This document shows positions 9,445-18,479 of a DNA stretch of 64,000 nucleotides, piece after piece (the first letter of the stretch is position 1; every line of letters begins with the position of its first letter). The DNA is from Streptomyces diastatochromogenes (lineage in GTDB: Bacteria > Actinomycetota > Actinomycetes > Streptomycetales > Streptomycetaceae): NCBI GenBank assembly GCA_026913215.1, contig JAPTYK010000001.1, positions 2,542,001 to 2,606,000 of the forward strand, given 5' to 3'. The position numbers and the translations under genes are program-made. The notes under the pieces are model-generated. The model was not told the DNA's origin. It searched no databases and saw nothing but the letters and a program-made list of their open reading frames with translations.

Positions 9445-10008
9445 TCAACCCGTCGTCAGCGCCCCCACAGGGGTCTCCGCGACGGAGTCGATCCGGGCCA
9501 TGACGTCCTCGGCGCCGTACGGCTCCAGGTACGGGAGCCAGCGGGGGTCCCGGTGTCCGGTGCCGATGATCCGCCAGGCCAGGCCGGTCGGCGGGGCGGG
9601 TTGGTGGCGGAGCCGCCAGCCGATCTCCCGGAGGTGCTTGTCGGCTTTGACGTGGTTGCAGCGGCGGCAGGCCGCCACCACGTTCTCCCAGGCGTGCGTG
9701 CCCCCGCGGCTGCGCGGGATGACGTGGTCGACGCTGGTGGCGACGCCCCCGCAGTACGCGCAGCGCCCGCCGTCGCGCGCGAAGAGCGCTCTGCGGGTCA
9801 AGGGAACGGGCCCCCGGTAGGGGACCCGCACGAAGCGCTTCAGTCGCACCACGCTGGGCGCGGGGAGGACTTGGGTCTCGCTGTGCAGGAAGGCGCCGGA
9901 CTCCTCGACACAGAGGGCCTTGTTCTCCAGTACGAGGACGAGTGCGCGGCGGAGCGGTACGACGCCCAGGGGCTCGTACGACGCGTTGAGGACCAGGACA
10001 TGCGGCAC
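9445..10008 (-). CDS. HNH endonuclease family protein
   Basis: Intact 187-residue protein. The HNH domain covers about residues 75-125: zinc-binding CAYC and CRRCNHVK pairs, with SVDHVIPRSRGGTHAWENVV carrying the catalytic His and Asn. The first 70 residues (MPHVLVLNASYEPLGVVPLR) form the extension typical of actinobacterial chromosomal HNH proteins. Role unknown; it is not next to phage or restriction genes. It is divergent from the mechanosensitive channel gene across 256 bp. Confidence 0.9.
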   Translation of the reverse strand: MPHVLVLNASYEPLGVVPLRRALVLVLENKALCVEESGAFLHSETQVLPAPSVVRLKRFVRVPYRGPVPLTRRALFARDGGRCAYCGGVATSVDHVIPRSRGGTHAWENVVAACRRCNHVKADKHLREIGWRLRHQPAPPTGLAWRIIGTGHRDPRWLPYLEPYGAEDVMARIDSVAETPVGALTTG

Positions 10009-10264
10009 GGATGCCTCCTATGACGCCGGCGGCGCGTGGCTCGCGCCGGGACGAACTGCTCTCAGTCTCTCCTCATGCCCGGTCGTGGCGCCACCACGTC
10101 GCGGGATCGGGGTGGTGGCCCCTGGGTGTTCTCGACCACATCGGCATCTCTCCCCGGTATGTGCCCAGGTGAGGTCCGTCTCTCCCTCGAACACGGCTGC
10201 GGGGTCCCGTCCGACGCCCCGTTAGTGTGGATGGCCTGCGTACGCGATGCCTGGAGGTTGTCCC

Positions 10265-11325
10265 GTGTCCTGGTCCGCCCTGGCGGCTGCCACCGAACCC
10301 GAACCGATACCGGTGACCCTGGACGAGGCCGCGGAGAAGGCCACCAGCGCGGCGAGCTGGGTGGAGGAGAACTGGTCCACCTGGCTGAACACCGGGTTGC
10401 GCATCCTGCTGATCCTCGTCGTGGCGATCGTGCTGCGCTGGGCCGTGCGCCGGGCCCTGACGAAGCTGATCGACCGGATGAACCGCTCGGCGCAGGCGGT
10501 GGAGGGACAGCCCTCGGCGGTCTGCTCGTCAACGCCGAGCGGCGGCGGCAGCGCTCCGAGGCGATCGGTTCGGTGCTCCGTTCCGTGACGTCCTTCCTGA
10601 TCCTGGGCACGGCCGGGCTGATGATCCTGGGCGCCTTCAAGATCGATCTGGCGCCGCTGCTGGCCTCGGCCGGTGTGGCGGGCGTGGCGATCGGTTTCGG
10701 CGCGCGGAACCTGGTGACGGACTTCCTGTCCGGCGTCTTCATGATCCTGGAGGACCAGTACGGCGTCGGTGACTCGGTCGACGCGGGCGTGGCCTCCGGC
10801 GAGGTCGTCGAGGTGGGTCTGCGGGTGACCAAGCTGCGCGGGGTGGACGGCGAGATCTGGTACGTGCGCAACGGCGAGATCAAGCGGATCGGCAACCTCA
10901 GCCAGGGCTGGGCGACCGCGGGCGTGGACGTCACCGTCCGGCCGACGGAGGACCTGGAGCAGGTGCGGGCCGTGATCGCCGCGGCGGGCGAGGCCATGGC
11001 CAAGGAGGAGCCGTGGAACGAGCGGCTCTGGGGTCCGGTGGAGGTGCTCGGCCTGAGCGAGGTCCTGCTCGACTCGATGACCGTCCGCGTCTCGGTGAAG
11101 ACGATGCCGGGCAAGAAGCTGGGCGTGGAGCGCGAGCTGCGCTGGCGCATCAAGCAGGGTCTCGACGAGGCCGGCATCCGGATCGTCGGCGGGGTTCCGC
11201 CGCAGGCCGAGGAGCCGAAGCCCGACCCGACGGCCGGCATGGCGGCCCCCTCGGTGTTCGCCTCGGCGACCTCGCCGCAGTCGACGGCGGCGACCCCGCT
11301 GCCGAAGCCGGACCTTTCCAAGTAA
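10265..11325 (+). CDS. MscS-family mechanosensitive ion channel
   Basis: Membrane channel that opens under hypo-osmotic shock. One N-terminal helix (LRILLILVVAIVLRWAVRRAL), a second (VTSFLILGTAGLMILGAF), then the pore helix and MscS beta domain: LLASAGVAGVAIGFGARNLV, DFLSGVFMILEDQYGVGDSV, and IWYVRNGEIKRIGNLSQGW. The C-terminal tail is Pro/Ala-rich. GTG start at 10265, eight bases after GGAGG; an upstream in-frame ATG lies on top of that ribosome site. One break near 10503 (GAGGGACAG) is repaired by one G, giving VEGTALGGLLVNAERRRQRS. About 350 residues, normal for the actinobacterial subgroup. Confidence 0.9.
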
Positions 11326-11344
11326 CTCCCCCCTCACGGGTCGC

Positions 11345-11384
11345 ACGCCCCCGCCGGTGACGCTTCGGTCGCCGTCGGGGGCGT
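11345..11384 (+). terminator. Hairpin terminator after the mechanosensitive channel gene
   Basis: The arms ACGCCCCCGCCGGTGAC and GTCGCCGTCGGGGGCGT pair around a GCTTCG-type loop, with two mismatches, beginning 19 bp after the stop. It separates this gene from the csn operon promoter. Confidence 0.8.
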
Positions 11385-11400
11385 GTCGCGTTCCCGGGTA

Positions 11401-11457
11401 TTGACGGCGTCGTGACGGCCGCCTTACCTTCCTCCCAGCAGATAGGAAACCTTCCTA
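11401..11457 (+). promoter_or_regulatory. Putative csn operon promoter and CsnR (ROK) operator
   Basis: A perfect inverted repeat TAGGAA-ACC-TTCCTA at 11443-11457, within GATAGGAAACCTTCCTAAC, lies 52 bp before the csnR start. It closely resembles the TTAGGAAAGTTTCCTAA-type box I recall for the ROK repressor CsnR of chitosanase genes. A TTGACG at 11401-11406 is a plausible -35; the matching -10 (about 11424-11429, TTACCT) is weak. The operator would sit just downstream of the start point, fitting repression and autoregulation. Confidence 0.75.
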
Positions 11458-11508
11458 ACAGTGCCGGTCACGGTGCTGAGGCCGCCGTACGAGGGCAGGT
11501 GCGATCCC

Positions 11509-12717
11509 ATGGCCGGTACGACCCCGGGAACCCCCGGCACCCCGCGCGTCCTGCGGGCCATGAACGACCGCGCCGCGCTGGACCTGCTCCTGGAGCACGG
11601 GCCCCTCTCGCGGACCCGGATCGGCAAGCTGACGGGCCTGTCGAAGCCGACCGCCTCCCAGCTGCTCGCCCGCCTCGAAGCGGCGGGGCTCGTCGTGGCG
11701 ACCGGCACCAGCGAGGGGCGGCCCGGACCGAACGCGCAGCTGTACGCGGTGAACGCGCGGGCCGCGTACGCCGCGGGGCTCGACGTCGACCAGCACCGGG
11801 TCCACGCGGCCGTCGCCGACGTCACGGGCGAGATCGTCGGCGAGTACGAGCTCCGCACGCCCGGCCGGGCGGCCTCCGGCGTCGTCCGCCAGGTCACCGA
11901 GGCCCTCGACGGGGCCGTCGGGGCGGCCGGGCTGACCCGCGCGGACGTGCGGCGCCTGGTCATCGGCACCCCGGCGCCTTCGACCCGGCCACCGGGCGGC
12001 TGCGGTACGCCTCCCACCTGCCCGGCTGGCACTCCCCACCCTCCTGGAGGAGCTGGCCGCCGTCCTGCCCATGCCGTTCGAGTACGAGAACGACGTCAAC
12101 CTCGTCGCCGTCGCCGAACAGCGCCTGGGCGCCGCCCGGAGCCACTCCGACTTCGCCGTGCTGTGGAACGAGGGGGCCTCGGCGCCGCCCTCGTCCTCGG
12201 CGGCCGGCTGCACCGCGGCTTCACCGGGGGCGCCGGCGAGGTCGGCTTCCTGCCCGTGCCCGGCACCCCGCTCGTACGGCAGGTCACCAAGGCCAACTCC
12301 GGCGGCTTCCAGGAGCTCGCGGGCATCCAGGCCGTGCCCCGGATCGCCCGCGAGGCCGGGATCGAGACCCCCGACCAGCCGTACGTGCCGGTGGTGACCG
12401 GACTCCTCGCGCACGCCGCCGAGGCGCACGGCGAGGACCCCCGGTACGCGGAGCTGCTCGACCGCTACGCCGAGCGGCTCGCCACCGGGCTCGCCGCCCT
12501 CGTGGCCGTCCTCGACCCCGAACTGATCGTGCTGTCCGGATCCGCCCTCGTCACCGGCGGCGAGCCCTCCGCGCGCGCGTGCAGGCCGAACTCGCCGACC
12601 TCGCCCCGTCCCGGCCGCGGCTCGTCCTCTCCGCCGTACGCCGCAGCCCCGTCCTGCGCGGGGCCCTCAAGCGCCCTCGCCACCACCCGCGACGAGGTCT
12701 TCGACACCTCGCGCTGA
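11509..12717 (+). CDS. csnR: ROK-family transcriptional repressor, CsnR-type
   Basis: The N-terminal winged helix (LLLEHGPLSRTRIGKLTGLS, then KPTASQLLARLEAAGLV, residues about 20-75) is followed by a ROK sugar-binding domain (AAGLDVDQHRVHAAVADVTG; FEYENDVNLVAVAEQRLG; RGFTGGAGEVGFLPV; LDPELIVLSGSALVTGG). It would repress the operon it heads and release DNA on binding an aminosugar ligand. Breaks near 11985, 12037, 12177, 12565 and 12675 are each repaired by one or two G/C, for example IGTPGAFDPATG and NEGGLGAALVLGG. The stop at 12717 follows LATTRDEVFDTSR. The operator-like palindrome immediately upstream and the downstream ABC/GH4/kinase set identify it as the csnR position. Confidence 0.82.
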   Translation: MAGTTPGTPGTPRVLRAMNDRAALDLLLEHGPLSRTRIGKLTGLSKPTASQLLARLEAAGLVVATGTSEGRPGPNAQLYAVNARAAYAAGLDVDQHRVHAAVADVTGEIVGEYELRTPGRAASGVVRQVTEALDGAVGAAGLTRADVRRLVIGTPAPSTRPPGGCGTPPTCPAGTPHPPGGAGRRPAHAVRVRERRQPRRRRRTAPGRRPEPLRLRRAVERGGLGAALVLGGRLHRGFTGGAGEVGFLPVPGTPLVRQVTKANSGGFQELAGIQAVPRIAREAGIETPDQPYVPVVTGLLAHAAEAHGEDPRYAELLDRYAERLATGLAALVAVLDPELIVLSGSALVTGGEPSARACRPNSPTSPRPGRGSSSPPYAAAPSCAGPSSALATTRDEVFDTSR

Positions 12718-12763
12718 CCGTCCCCGCCCCCACCAGTCCACCACCGTCCAGGGAGACACCGCC

Positions 12764-14107
12764 ATGCCCGTACGTCCGCGCAGAGCCGCCGCCGCGCTCG
12801 CCGCCACCGCCTCGGTCGCCCTCTTCACCTCCGCCTGTACCGGCTCCGCGAACAACGCGGCCACCGACGACCCGAACGCCCGGACGACGATCACCTTCTG
12901 GCACGGCTGGAACGCGCCCGCCGAGGTCAAGGCCATCGAGGACAACGTCGCCCGCTTCGAGAAGACCCACCCGAACATCAAGGTGAAGGTCGTCGGCGAC
13001 ATCAACGACGCGAAGCTCGGCCAGGCGCTGCGCGCGGGCGGTTCGAACGGGCCGGACGTCGTCTCCTCGTTCACCACGTCGAACGTCGGCAAGTTCTGCT
13101 CCTCCGGAGCGCTCGCCGACCTCAAGCCCTTCATAGAGAAGTCGAAGCTCGACCTCGACAAGACCTTCCCGAAGGTCCTCCAGGATTACACCCAGTTCGA
13201 GGGCAGGCGCTGCGCCCTGCCGCTGCTCTCCGACGCGTACGGGCTCTACTACAACAAGGACGCGTTCCGGAAGGCCGGCCTCGACCCGGAGGCCCCGCCG
13301 AAGACCTGGTCGCAGTTCGCGAAGGTCGCCAAGACGCTGACGAAGTCCACGGGCGACTCGTACGAGCAGCTCGGCTTCATGCCGAACTACCTCGGCTACG
13401 AGACCGTCGTCGAGCACTACATGTCGCAGTGGGACCACGCGTACTTCACCAAGGACGGCAGGTCGAACGTCGCGAAGGACCCGGCGTTCGCCGAGATGAT
13501 GACGTACCAGAAGTCCCTGGTGGACTCGCTCGGCGGCTTCGAGAAGCTCGACAGGTACCGCACCACCTTCGGTGACGAGTGGGGCGCCAAGCACCCCTTC
13601 CAGACCGGGCAGGTCGCCATGCAGCTGGACGGCGAGTGGCGGCTGAACTTCATCAAGAACGCCGGCGTGAAGTTCGACGTCGGCGTGGCGCCGCTGCCCG
13701 TCGCGGACGACGAGATCGCCGAGTACGGCAAGGGCTACCTCTCCGGCACGATCATGGGCATCGCGCCGCAGAGCAAGAAGCAGAACGCGGCCTGGGAGCT
13801 GGTCAAGTACATGACCACGGACACCGACGCGGTGGTGGAGTTCGCCAACGCCATCGGGAACGTCCCCTCCACCTTCGAGGCGCTGAAGTCCCCGAACCTG
13901 AGGTTCGACAAGCGCTTCAAGACCTTCCTGGACATCGCCGCGCACCCGGAGTCCACCAGCATGGACAACGCGGTCAACGGCCCCGCCTACCAGGAGACCC
14001 TCTCCGACCTCGCCCACAAGTACGAGAAGGGGCAGGTCACGGACCTCAAGAAGGGCCTCGCGGACGCCGCGGCCCAGATCGACCGCGACATCGCCGCCGC
14101 GAAGTAA
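12764..14107 (+). CDS. csnE: Sugar ABC transporter substrate-binding lipoprotein, CsnE-type
   Basis: Intact 447 residues. Lipoprotein signal with lipobox FTSAC at about residues 24-28, then a family-1 solute-binding fold (TTITFWHGWNAPAEVKAIED; ALPLLSDAYGLYYNKDAFRK; WELVKYMTTDTDAVVEFANA). Expected to capture oligosaccharides, here probably glucosamine or chitosan oligomers by operon context. It lies 46 bp after csnR with GGGAGA before the ATG, and 6 bp before csnF. The csnE/F/G stretch is 3.2 kb with no frame breaks, in contrast to csnR and csnH. Confidence 0.88.
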   Translation: MPVRPRRAAAALAATASVALFTSACTGSANNAATDDPNARTTITFWHGWNAPAEVKAIEDNVARFEKTHPNIKVKVVGDINDAKLGQALRAGGSNGPDVVSSFTTSNVGKFCSSGALADLKPFIEKSKLDLDKTFPKVLQDYTQFEGRRCALPLLSDAYGLYYNKDAFRKAGLDPEAPPKTWSQFAKVAKTLTKSTGDSYEQLGFMPNYLGYETVVEHYMSQWDHAYFTKDGRSNVAKDPAFAEMMTYQKSLVDSLGGFEKLDRYRTTFGDEWGAKHPFQTGQVAMQLDGEWRLNFIKNAGVKFDVGVAPLPVADDEIAEYGKGYLSGTIMGIAPQSKKQNAAWELVKYMTTDTDAVVEFANAIGNVPSTFEALKSPNLRFDKRFKTFLDIAAHPESTSMDNAVNGPAYQETLSDLAHKYEKGQVTDLKKGLADAAAQIDRDIAAAK

Positions 14108-14113
14108 CCCGCC

Positions 14114-15055
14114 ATGACCACGTACACCCTGCGGTCCAAGCGCCGGCGCGACGCCCTGCGCACCGCGCTGTTCATGTCGCCCTGGCTGGTCGGCTTCGGC
14201 TTCTTCTTCGCCTACCCGCTGGTCTCCACCCTGTACTTCTCGTTCATGCGGTACGACGGCCTCAACCCGCCGACCTGGCGGGGCCTGGAGAACTGGACGT
14301 ACGTCTTCTCCGACATGCCGAAGTTCTGGCCGGCCATGCAGAACACGCTCTGGCTCGCGGTCGTGATGGTGACCTGCCGGGTCGTCTTCGGCCTCGGCGT
14401 CGGCATGCTGATCACCAAGATCAAGACGGGCACGGGGATCTTCCGCACCCTCTTCTACCTGCCGTACCTGGCCCCGCCGGTGGCCGCCACGCTCGCCTTC
14501 GTCTTCCTGCTCAACCCCGGCACCGGGCCGGTCAACTCGTTCCTGGAGGCGGTCGGCATCCCCGCCCCCTCCTGGTTCAACGACGCGGCCTGGGCCAAAC
14601 CGGCCCTCACCGTCCTCGCCGTGTGGGGCATCGGCGACCTCATGGTCATCTTCATGGCCGCCCTGCTCGACGTGCCGAAGGAGCAGTACGAGGCCGCCGA
14701 ACTGGACGGCGCGTCCCCGTGGCAGCGGTTCCGCTACGTCACGCTGCCGAACATCTCCCCGATCGTGCTGTTCGCGGTCGTGACCGGGATCATCGGCGCG
14801 ATGCAGTACTACACGCAGCCGATCGTGGCCTCCAAGGTCGCCTCGGGCGTGATGGGCGGCTCCGGCGTCGTCTTCCAGCCCGGCTATCCGGACGACTCCA
14901 CGCTGACCCTGCCGCAGCTGATCTACAGCCTCGGCTTCAGCCAGTTCAACTACGGCGCCGCCTGTGTCGTGGCGCTCGTGCTCTTCGCACTCTCCATGGC
15001 CTTCACCGCGCTGCTGATGCGCCGGCGCGGCGGCCTGATCGGCTCGGGTGACTGA
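14114..15055 (+). CDS. csnF: Sugar ABC transporter permease, CsnF-type (MalF family)
   Basis: Intact 313 residues with six membrane helices (FMSPWLVGFGFFFAYPLVST first; FALSMAFTALLMRRRGG last). The cytoplasmic EAA loop (EQYEAAELDGASPWQRFRYV, LPNISP) contacts a nucleotide-binding subunit. No ATPase is in the operon, as usual for Streptomyces CUT1 importers that share the MsiK ATPase. Three bp separate its stop from the next start. Confidence 0.9.
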   Translation: MTTYTLRSKRRRDALRTALFMSPWLVGFGFFFAYPLVSTLYFSFMRYDGLNPPTWRGLENWTYVFSDMPKFWPAMQNTLWLAVVMVTCRVVFGLGVGMLITKIKTGTGIFRTLFYLPYLAPPVAATLAFVFLLNPGTGPVNSFLEAVGIPAPSWFNDAAWAKPALTVLAVWGIGDLMVIFMAALLDVPKEQYEAAELDGASPWQRFRYVTLPNISPIVLFAVVTGIIGAMQYYTQPIVASKVASGVMGGSGVVFQPGYPDDSTLTLPQLIYSLGFSQFNYGAACVVALVLFALSMAFTALLMRRRGGLIGSGD

Positions 15056-15058
15056 ACC

Positions 15059-15943
15059 ATGACGACCGCAACCGCTCCCGTCCCGGGGGTGGCGAGCCCC
15101 GCCGCGCGGCGGGCCCGCCGCAAGGCGCTGCTGCACTGGATCGCCGTGCACTCGCTCGGCATCGCCGCCGCCCTGTTCTTCGTGCTCCCGTTCGTCTTCG
15201 TCTTCCTGACGTCCCTGATGAGCGACGACCAGGCCCTCACCCGGGACCTGACGCCGAACTCCTGGCACTGGGACAACTACGTCCGGGTCTTCCACACCGA
15301 CGGCTTCCTGACCTGGTGGAGGAACTCCCTGCTGTACGCGGGGGCCGGCACCGCCCTCGTCGTGGTGTCGTCCGTGCCCGTGGCGTACGCGCTCGCGAAG
15401 TTCCGCTTCCGCGGGCGGCACCTGTCGCTGCTGCTCGTCATCGCGATGATGATGCTGCCGCCACAGGTCGTGATCATCCCCATGTACCTGTTCTGGGCGC
15501 AGCAGATGGACCTCTCCGGCACGCTGTGGCCGCTGATCATCCCGATGGCCTTCGGCGACGCCTTCGCCATCTTCCTGCTGCGCCAGTTCCTGCTGACCAT
15601 CCCGAACGAGTACGTCGAGGCCGCGCGGATCGACGGCTGCGGCGAATTCCGCACGCTGATCCGGGTCGTGCTCCCGATGGCGAAGCCCGGCATCGCCGCG
15701 GTGGCCCTCTTCCAGTTCTTCTCCTGCTGGAACGACTACTTCGGGCCGCAGATCTACGCCTCCGAGAACGCGGCCGCCTGGACCCTCAGCTACGGCCTGG
15801 AGTCCTTCAAGGGCGCGCACCACACCGACTGGAATCTGACCATGGCCGCGACCGTCCTGGTCATGGCCCCCGTGATCCTCGTGTTCTTCTTCGCGCAGAA
15901 GGCGTTCGTCGAGGGAGTCACACTGACCGGAGTGAAGGGCTGA
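15059..15943 (+). CDS. csnG: Sugar ABC transporter permease, CsnG-type (MalG family)
   Basis: Intact 294 residues with six membrane helices and the EAA loop EYVEAARIDGCGEFRTLIRV followed by LPMAKPGIAAVAL. The C-terminus (FAQKAFVEGVTLTGVKG) is the typical MalG-type ending. It pairs with csnF to form the channel. Its stop is 8 bp before the csnH ATG, consistent with translation in one operon. Confidence 0.9.
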   Translation: MTTATAPVPGVASPAARRARRKALLHWIAVHSLGIAAALFFVLPFVFVFLTSLMSDDQALTRDLTPNSWHWDNYVRVFHTDGFLTWWRNSLLYAGAGTALVVVSSVPVAYALAKFRFRGRHLSLLLVIAMMMLPPQVVIIPMYLFWAQQMDLSGTLWPLIIPMAFGDAFAIFLLRQFLLTIPNEYVEAARIDGCGEFRTLIRVVLPMAKPGIAAVALFQFFSCWNDYFGPQIYASENAAAWTLSYGLESFKGAHHTDWNLTMAATVLVMAPVILVFFFAQKAFVEGVTLTGVKG

Positions 15944-15951
15944 GTCATCAC

Positions 15952-17214
15952 ATGAAGCTCGCTGTCGTGGGGGGCGGGTCCACCTACACCCCCGAACTGA
16001 TCGACGGATTCGCGCGGTTGCGCGACACCCTGCCCATCACCGAACTCGTCCTCGTCGACCCGGCCGCCGAGCGCCTGGAGCTCGTCGGCGGGCTCGCCCG
16101 GCGGATCTTCGCCAGGCAGGGCCACGACGGGAAGGTCGTCACCACGAGCGACCTCGACGCCGGGGTCGAGGGCGCCGACGCCGTCCTGCTCCAGCTGCGG
16201 GTCGGCGGGCAGGCCGCCCGCGAACAGGACGAGACCTGGCCGCTGGAGTGCGGCTGCGTCGGCCAGGAGACCACGGGGCCGGCGGCCTCGCGAAGGCGCT
16301 GCGCACGGTGCCGGTGGTGCTCGACATCGCCGAGCGCGTCCGCCGCACCAACCCCGACGCCTGGATCATCGACTTCACCAACCCCGTCGGCATCGTCACG
16401 CGCGCGCTGCTCCGGGCAGGGCACAAGGCCGTCGGCCTGTGCAACGTGGCCATCGGCTTCCAGCGGAAGTTCGCGAAGCTCCTCGACGTCACCCCGTCCG
16501 AGGTCCACCTCGACCACGTCGGGCTCAACCACCTGACCTGGGAGCGGTCGGTACGGATCGGGGGCCCCGAGGGCGAGGACGCGCTGCCCCGGCTGCTCGC
16601 CGAGCACGGTGACGCGATCGCCGCCGACCTGCGCCTGCCGCGCCCGGTCCTGGACCGGCTCGGCGTCGTCCCTCGTACTACCTGCGGTACTTCTACGCGC
16701 ACGACGAGGTCGTGCGGGAGCTCGGCACGAAGCCCTCGCGGGCCGCCGAGGTCGCGGCGATGGAGCGGGAGCTCCTTCGGATGTACGGGGACCCGGCGCT
16801 CGACGAGAAGCCGGAGCTGCTGGCCAAGCGGGGCGGCGCCTTCTACTCGGAGGCGGCCGTGGACCTGGCCGCCTCCCTGCTGGGCGGCGGCGGTTCGCCG
16901 TACCAGGTGGTGAACACGTACAACAACGGCACGCTGCCGTTCCTGCCGGACGACGCCGTCATCGAGACGCAGGCGGCGGTCGGCGCGCACGGCGCGACGC
17001 CGCTGCCGGTCGCGCCGGTGGACCCGCTGTACGCCGGTCTGATCGCGAACGTCACGGCCTATGAGGACCTGGCCCTGGAGGCGGCGCTGCGCGGGGGCCG
17101 CGACCGGGTGTTCAAGGCGCTGCTCGCGCACCCGCTGGTCGGGCAGTACGCGTACGCCGACGGGCTCACCGACCGGCTGATCGCGCACAACCGGGAGCAC
17201 CTCCGTGGGCGTGA
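15952..17214 (+). CDS. csnH: GH4-family glycosidase (6-phospho-beta-glucosidase-like), CsnH-type
   Basis: NAD- and metal-dependent glycosidase of family GH4, cytoplasmic. Visible: the NAD-binding loop MKLAVVGGGSTYTPELIDGF, a metal-ligand Cys region LCNVAIGFQRKF, and the His motif VGLNHLTWERSV; about 420 residues. Breaks near 16277 (restored GPGGLAKALRTVPVVLD) and 16672 (restored GVVPSYYLRYFYAHDE) are single lost G/C. At the end, adding one G to CCGTGGGCG makes the stop TGA at 17212-17214 overlap the GTG at 17211 of the kinase, which I take as the true ending. It would cleave imported aminosugar oligomers, probably after phosphorylation, by context. Confidence 0.82.
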
Positions 17215-18185
17215 ACCCGAACGGCCTCCTCCTCGCGATCGACGCGGGGAACAGCAAGACCGACGTCGCGGTCCTCGACCCGGACGGGACCGTCCTGGGG
17301 TCGGCGCGCGGCGGCGGGTTCCAGCCCCCGCTGGTGGGGGTGGGGACGGCGATCGACGGGCTCGCGGAGATCGTCGGGCGGGCGTGCGCCGGGGCGGGCG
17401 TCCCCGTGGAGTTCGCGCACGTCACGGCCTGTCTCGCCAATGCCGACCTGCCGGTGGAGGAGGCCGGGCTCCGGGACGAGCTGCTCGGCCGGGGCTGGAG
17501 CCCGTCCGTCCGGGTGCACAACGACACCTTCGCGATCCTGCGGGCCGGGGTCGACGAACCCCGGGGCGTGGCCGTGGTGTGCGGGGCCGGGATCAACTGC
17601 GTGGGGATGACCCCGGACGGGCGGACCGCGCGCTTCCCGGCGATCGGGAAGATCTCCGGGGACTGGGGCGGGGGCGGCGGGCTCGCCGACGAGGCCCTGT
17701 GGTGCGCGGCCCGTGCCGAGGACGGGCGGGGCTGCCCACCGCCCTCGCCGAGGCGCTGCCCGCGCACTTCGGCCTGGAGTCGATGTACGCGCTGATCGAG
17801 GCGCTGCACCTGGGCCGGATCACGACGGCGCGGCGGCACGAGCTGGCGCCGGTGCTGTTCGCGGTCGCGGCCGGGGGCGATCCGGTGGCGCTGTCGATCG
17901 TGCACCGGCAGGCCGAGGAGGTCGCCGCCATGGCCGCGGTCGCGCTCCGCCGGCTCGGGCTCCAGGACGGAGGCGCCGGTGCTGCTCGGCGGCAGCGTGC
18001 TCGCCGCCCGCCACCCGCAGCTGGAGGAGCGGATCCGCGCGCTCCTGGCGGAGCGGGCGCCGAAGGCCGTGATCGGTTTCGTGACCGCGCCGCCGGTCCT
18101 CGGGGCGGGGCTGCTGGCCCTGGACGCGGCGGACGCGGGCCCGGCGGCCAAGGCCCGGCTGCGGGAGCACTACGGGGTGGTCTGA
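17211..18185 (+). CDS. csnK: BadF/BadG-type sugar kinase, glucosamine kinase-like (CsnK-type)
   Basis: ATPase of the BadF/BadG/BcrA/D-NagK group: phosphate-1 motif LLLAIDAGNSKTDVAVL, second motif GVAVVCGAGINCVGM, and C-terminal VLLGGSVLAARHPQLEERI. Predicted to phosphorylate glucosamine or N-acetylglucosamine. Breaks near 17727 (restored EDGRGLPTALAEALPAHFG) and 17966 (restored QDGEAPVLLGGSV). The start is GTG at 17211 (overlapping the csnH stop in the repaired reading) or GTG at 17205. Last gene of the operon; about 290 bp follow before the next gene. Confidence 0.82.
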
Positions 18186-18479
18186 GGGCGGCGTCACGGG
18201 GCGTTCCGTCAGGCCGACGGGGCGCCCCTCACGCATGTTCACCTGTTCGAGCGATGGCCGGTACGGAACCGATCCCGGTCGGGCGACGTATTCATGAGGA
18301 GGGGGTTCGCCTGCTGACGCCTGGGGGCATGGGGCACGATAGGCACAAGATCCAGTCAATCCCGGTGTGCGGACGGGCCCCTGAGGCCATACTGCTGGCC
18401 GGGTGGTCCGCCACCGGAACCGGTCCCGAACCGGAACCCGGGCCGGAGGGTCCGACGTCAGCGACCGAGGGGAGGTCAA
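18186..18479 (+). other. Intergenic region upstream of the GlnX/PknG operon
   Basis: A 294-bp spacer between two same-strand operons, holding the end of the csn transcript and the promoter of the signalling operon. It contains a small GC palindrome (GGGGCGCCCC near 18221) but no hairpin I would firmly call a terminator and no certain promoter boxes. Just before the next start is a strong ribosome site, GGGGAGG. Confidence 0.5.

Noticed and set aside
12551..15823. Very long (1,090-codon) minus-strand frame across the csn transporter genes
   Set aside because: Antisense shadow; the plus strand has three intact, well-known transporter genes.
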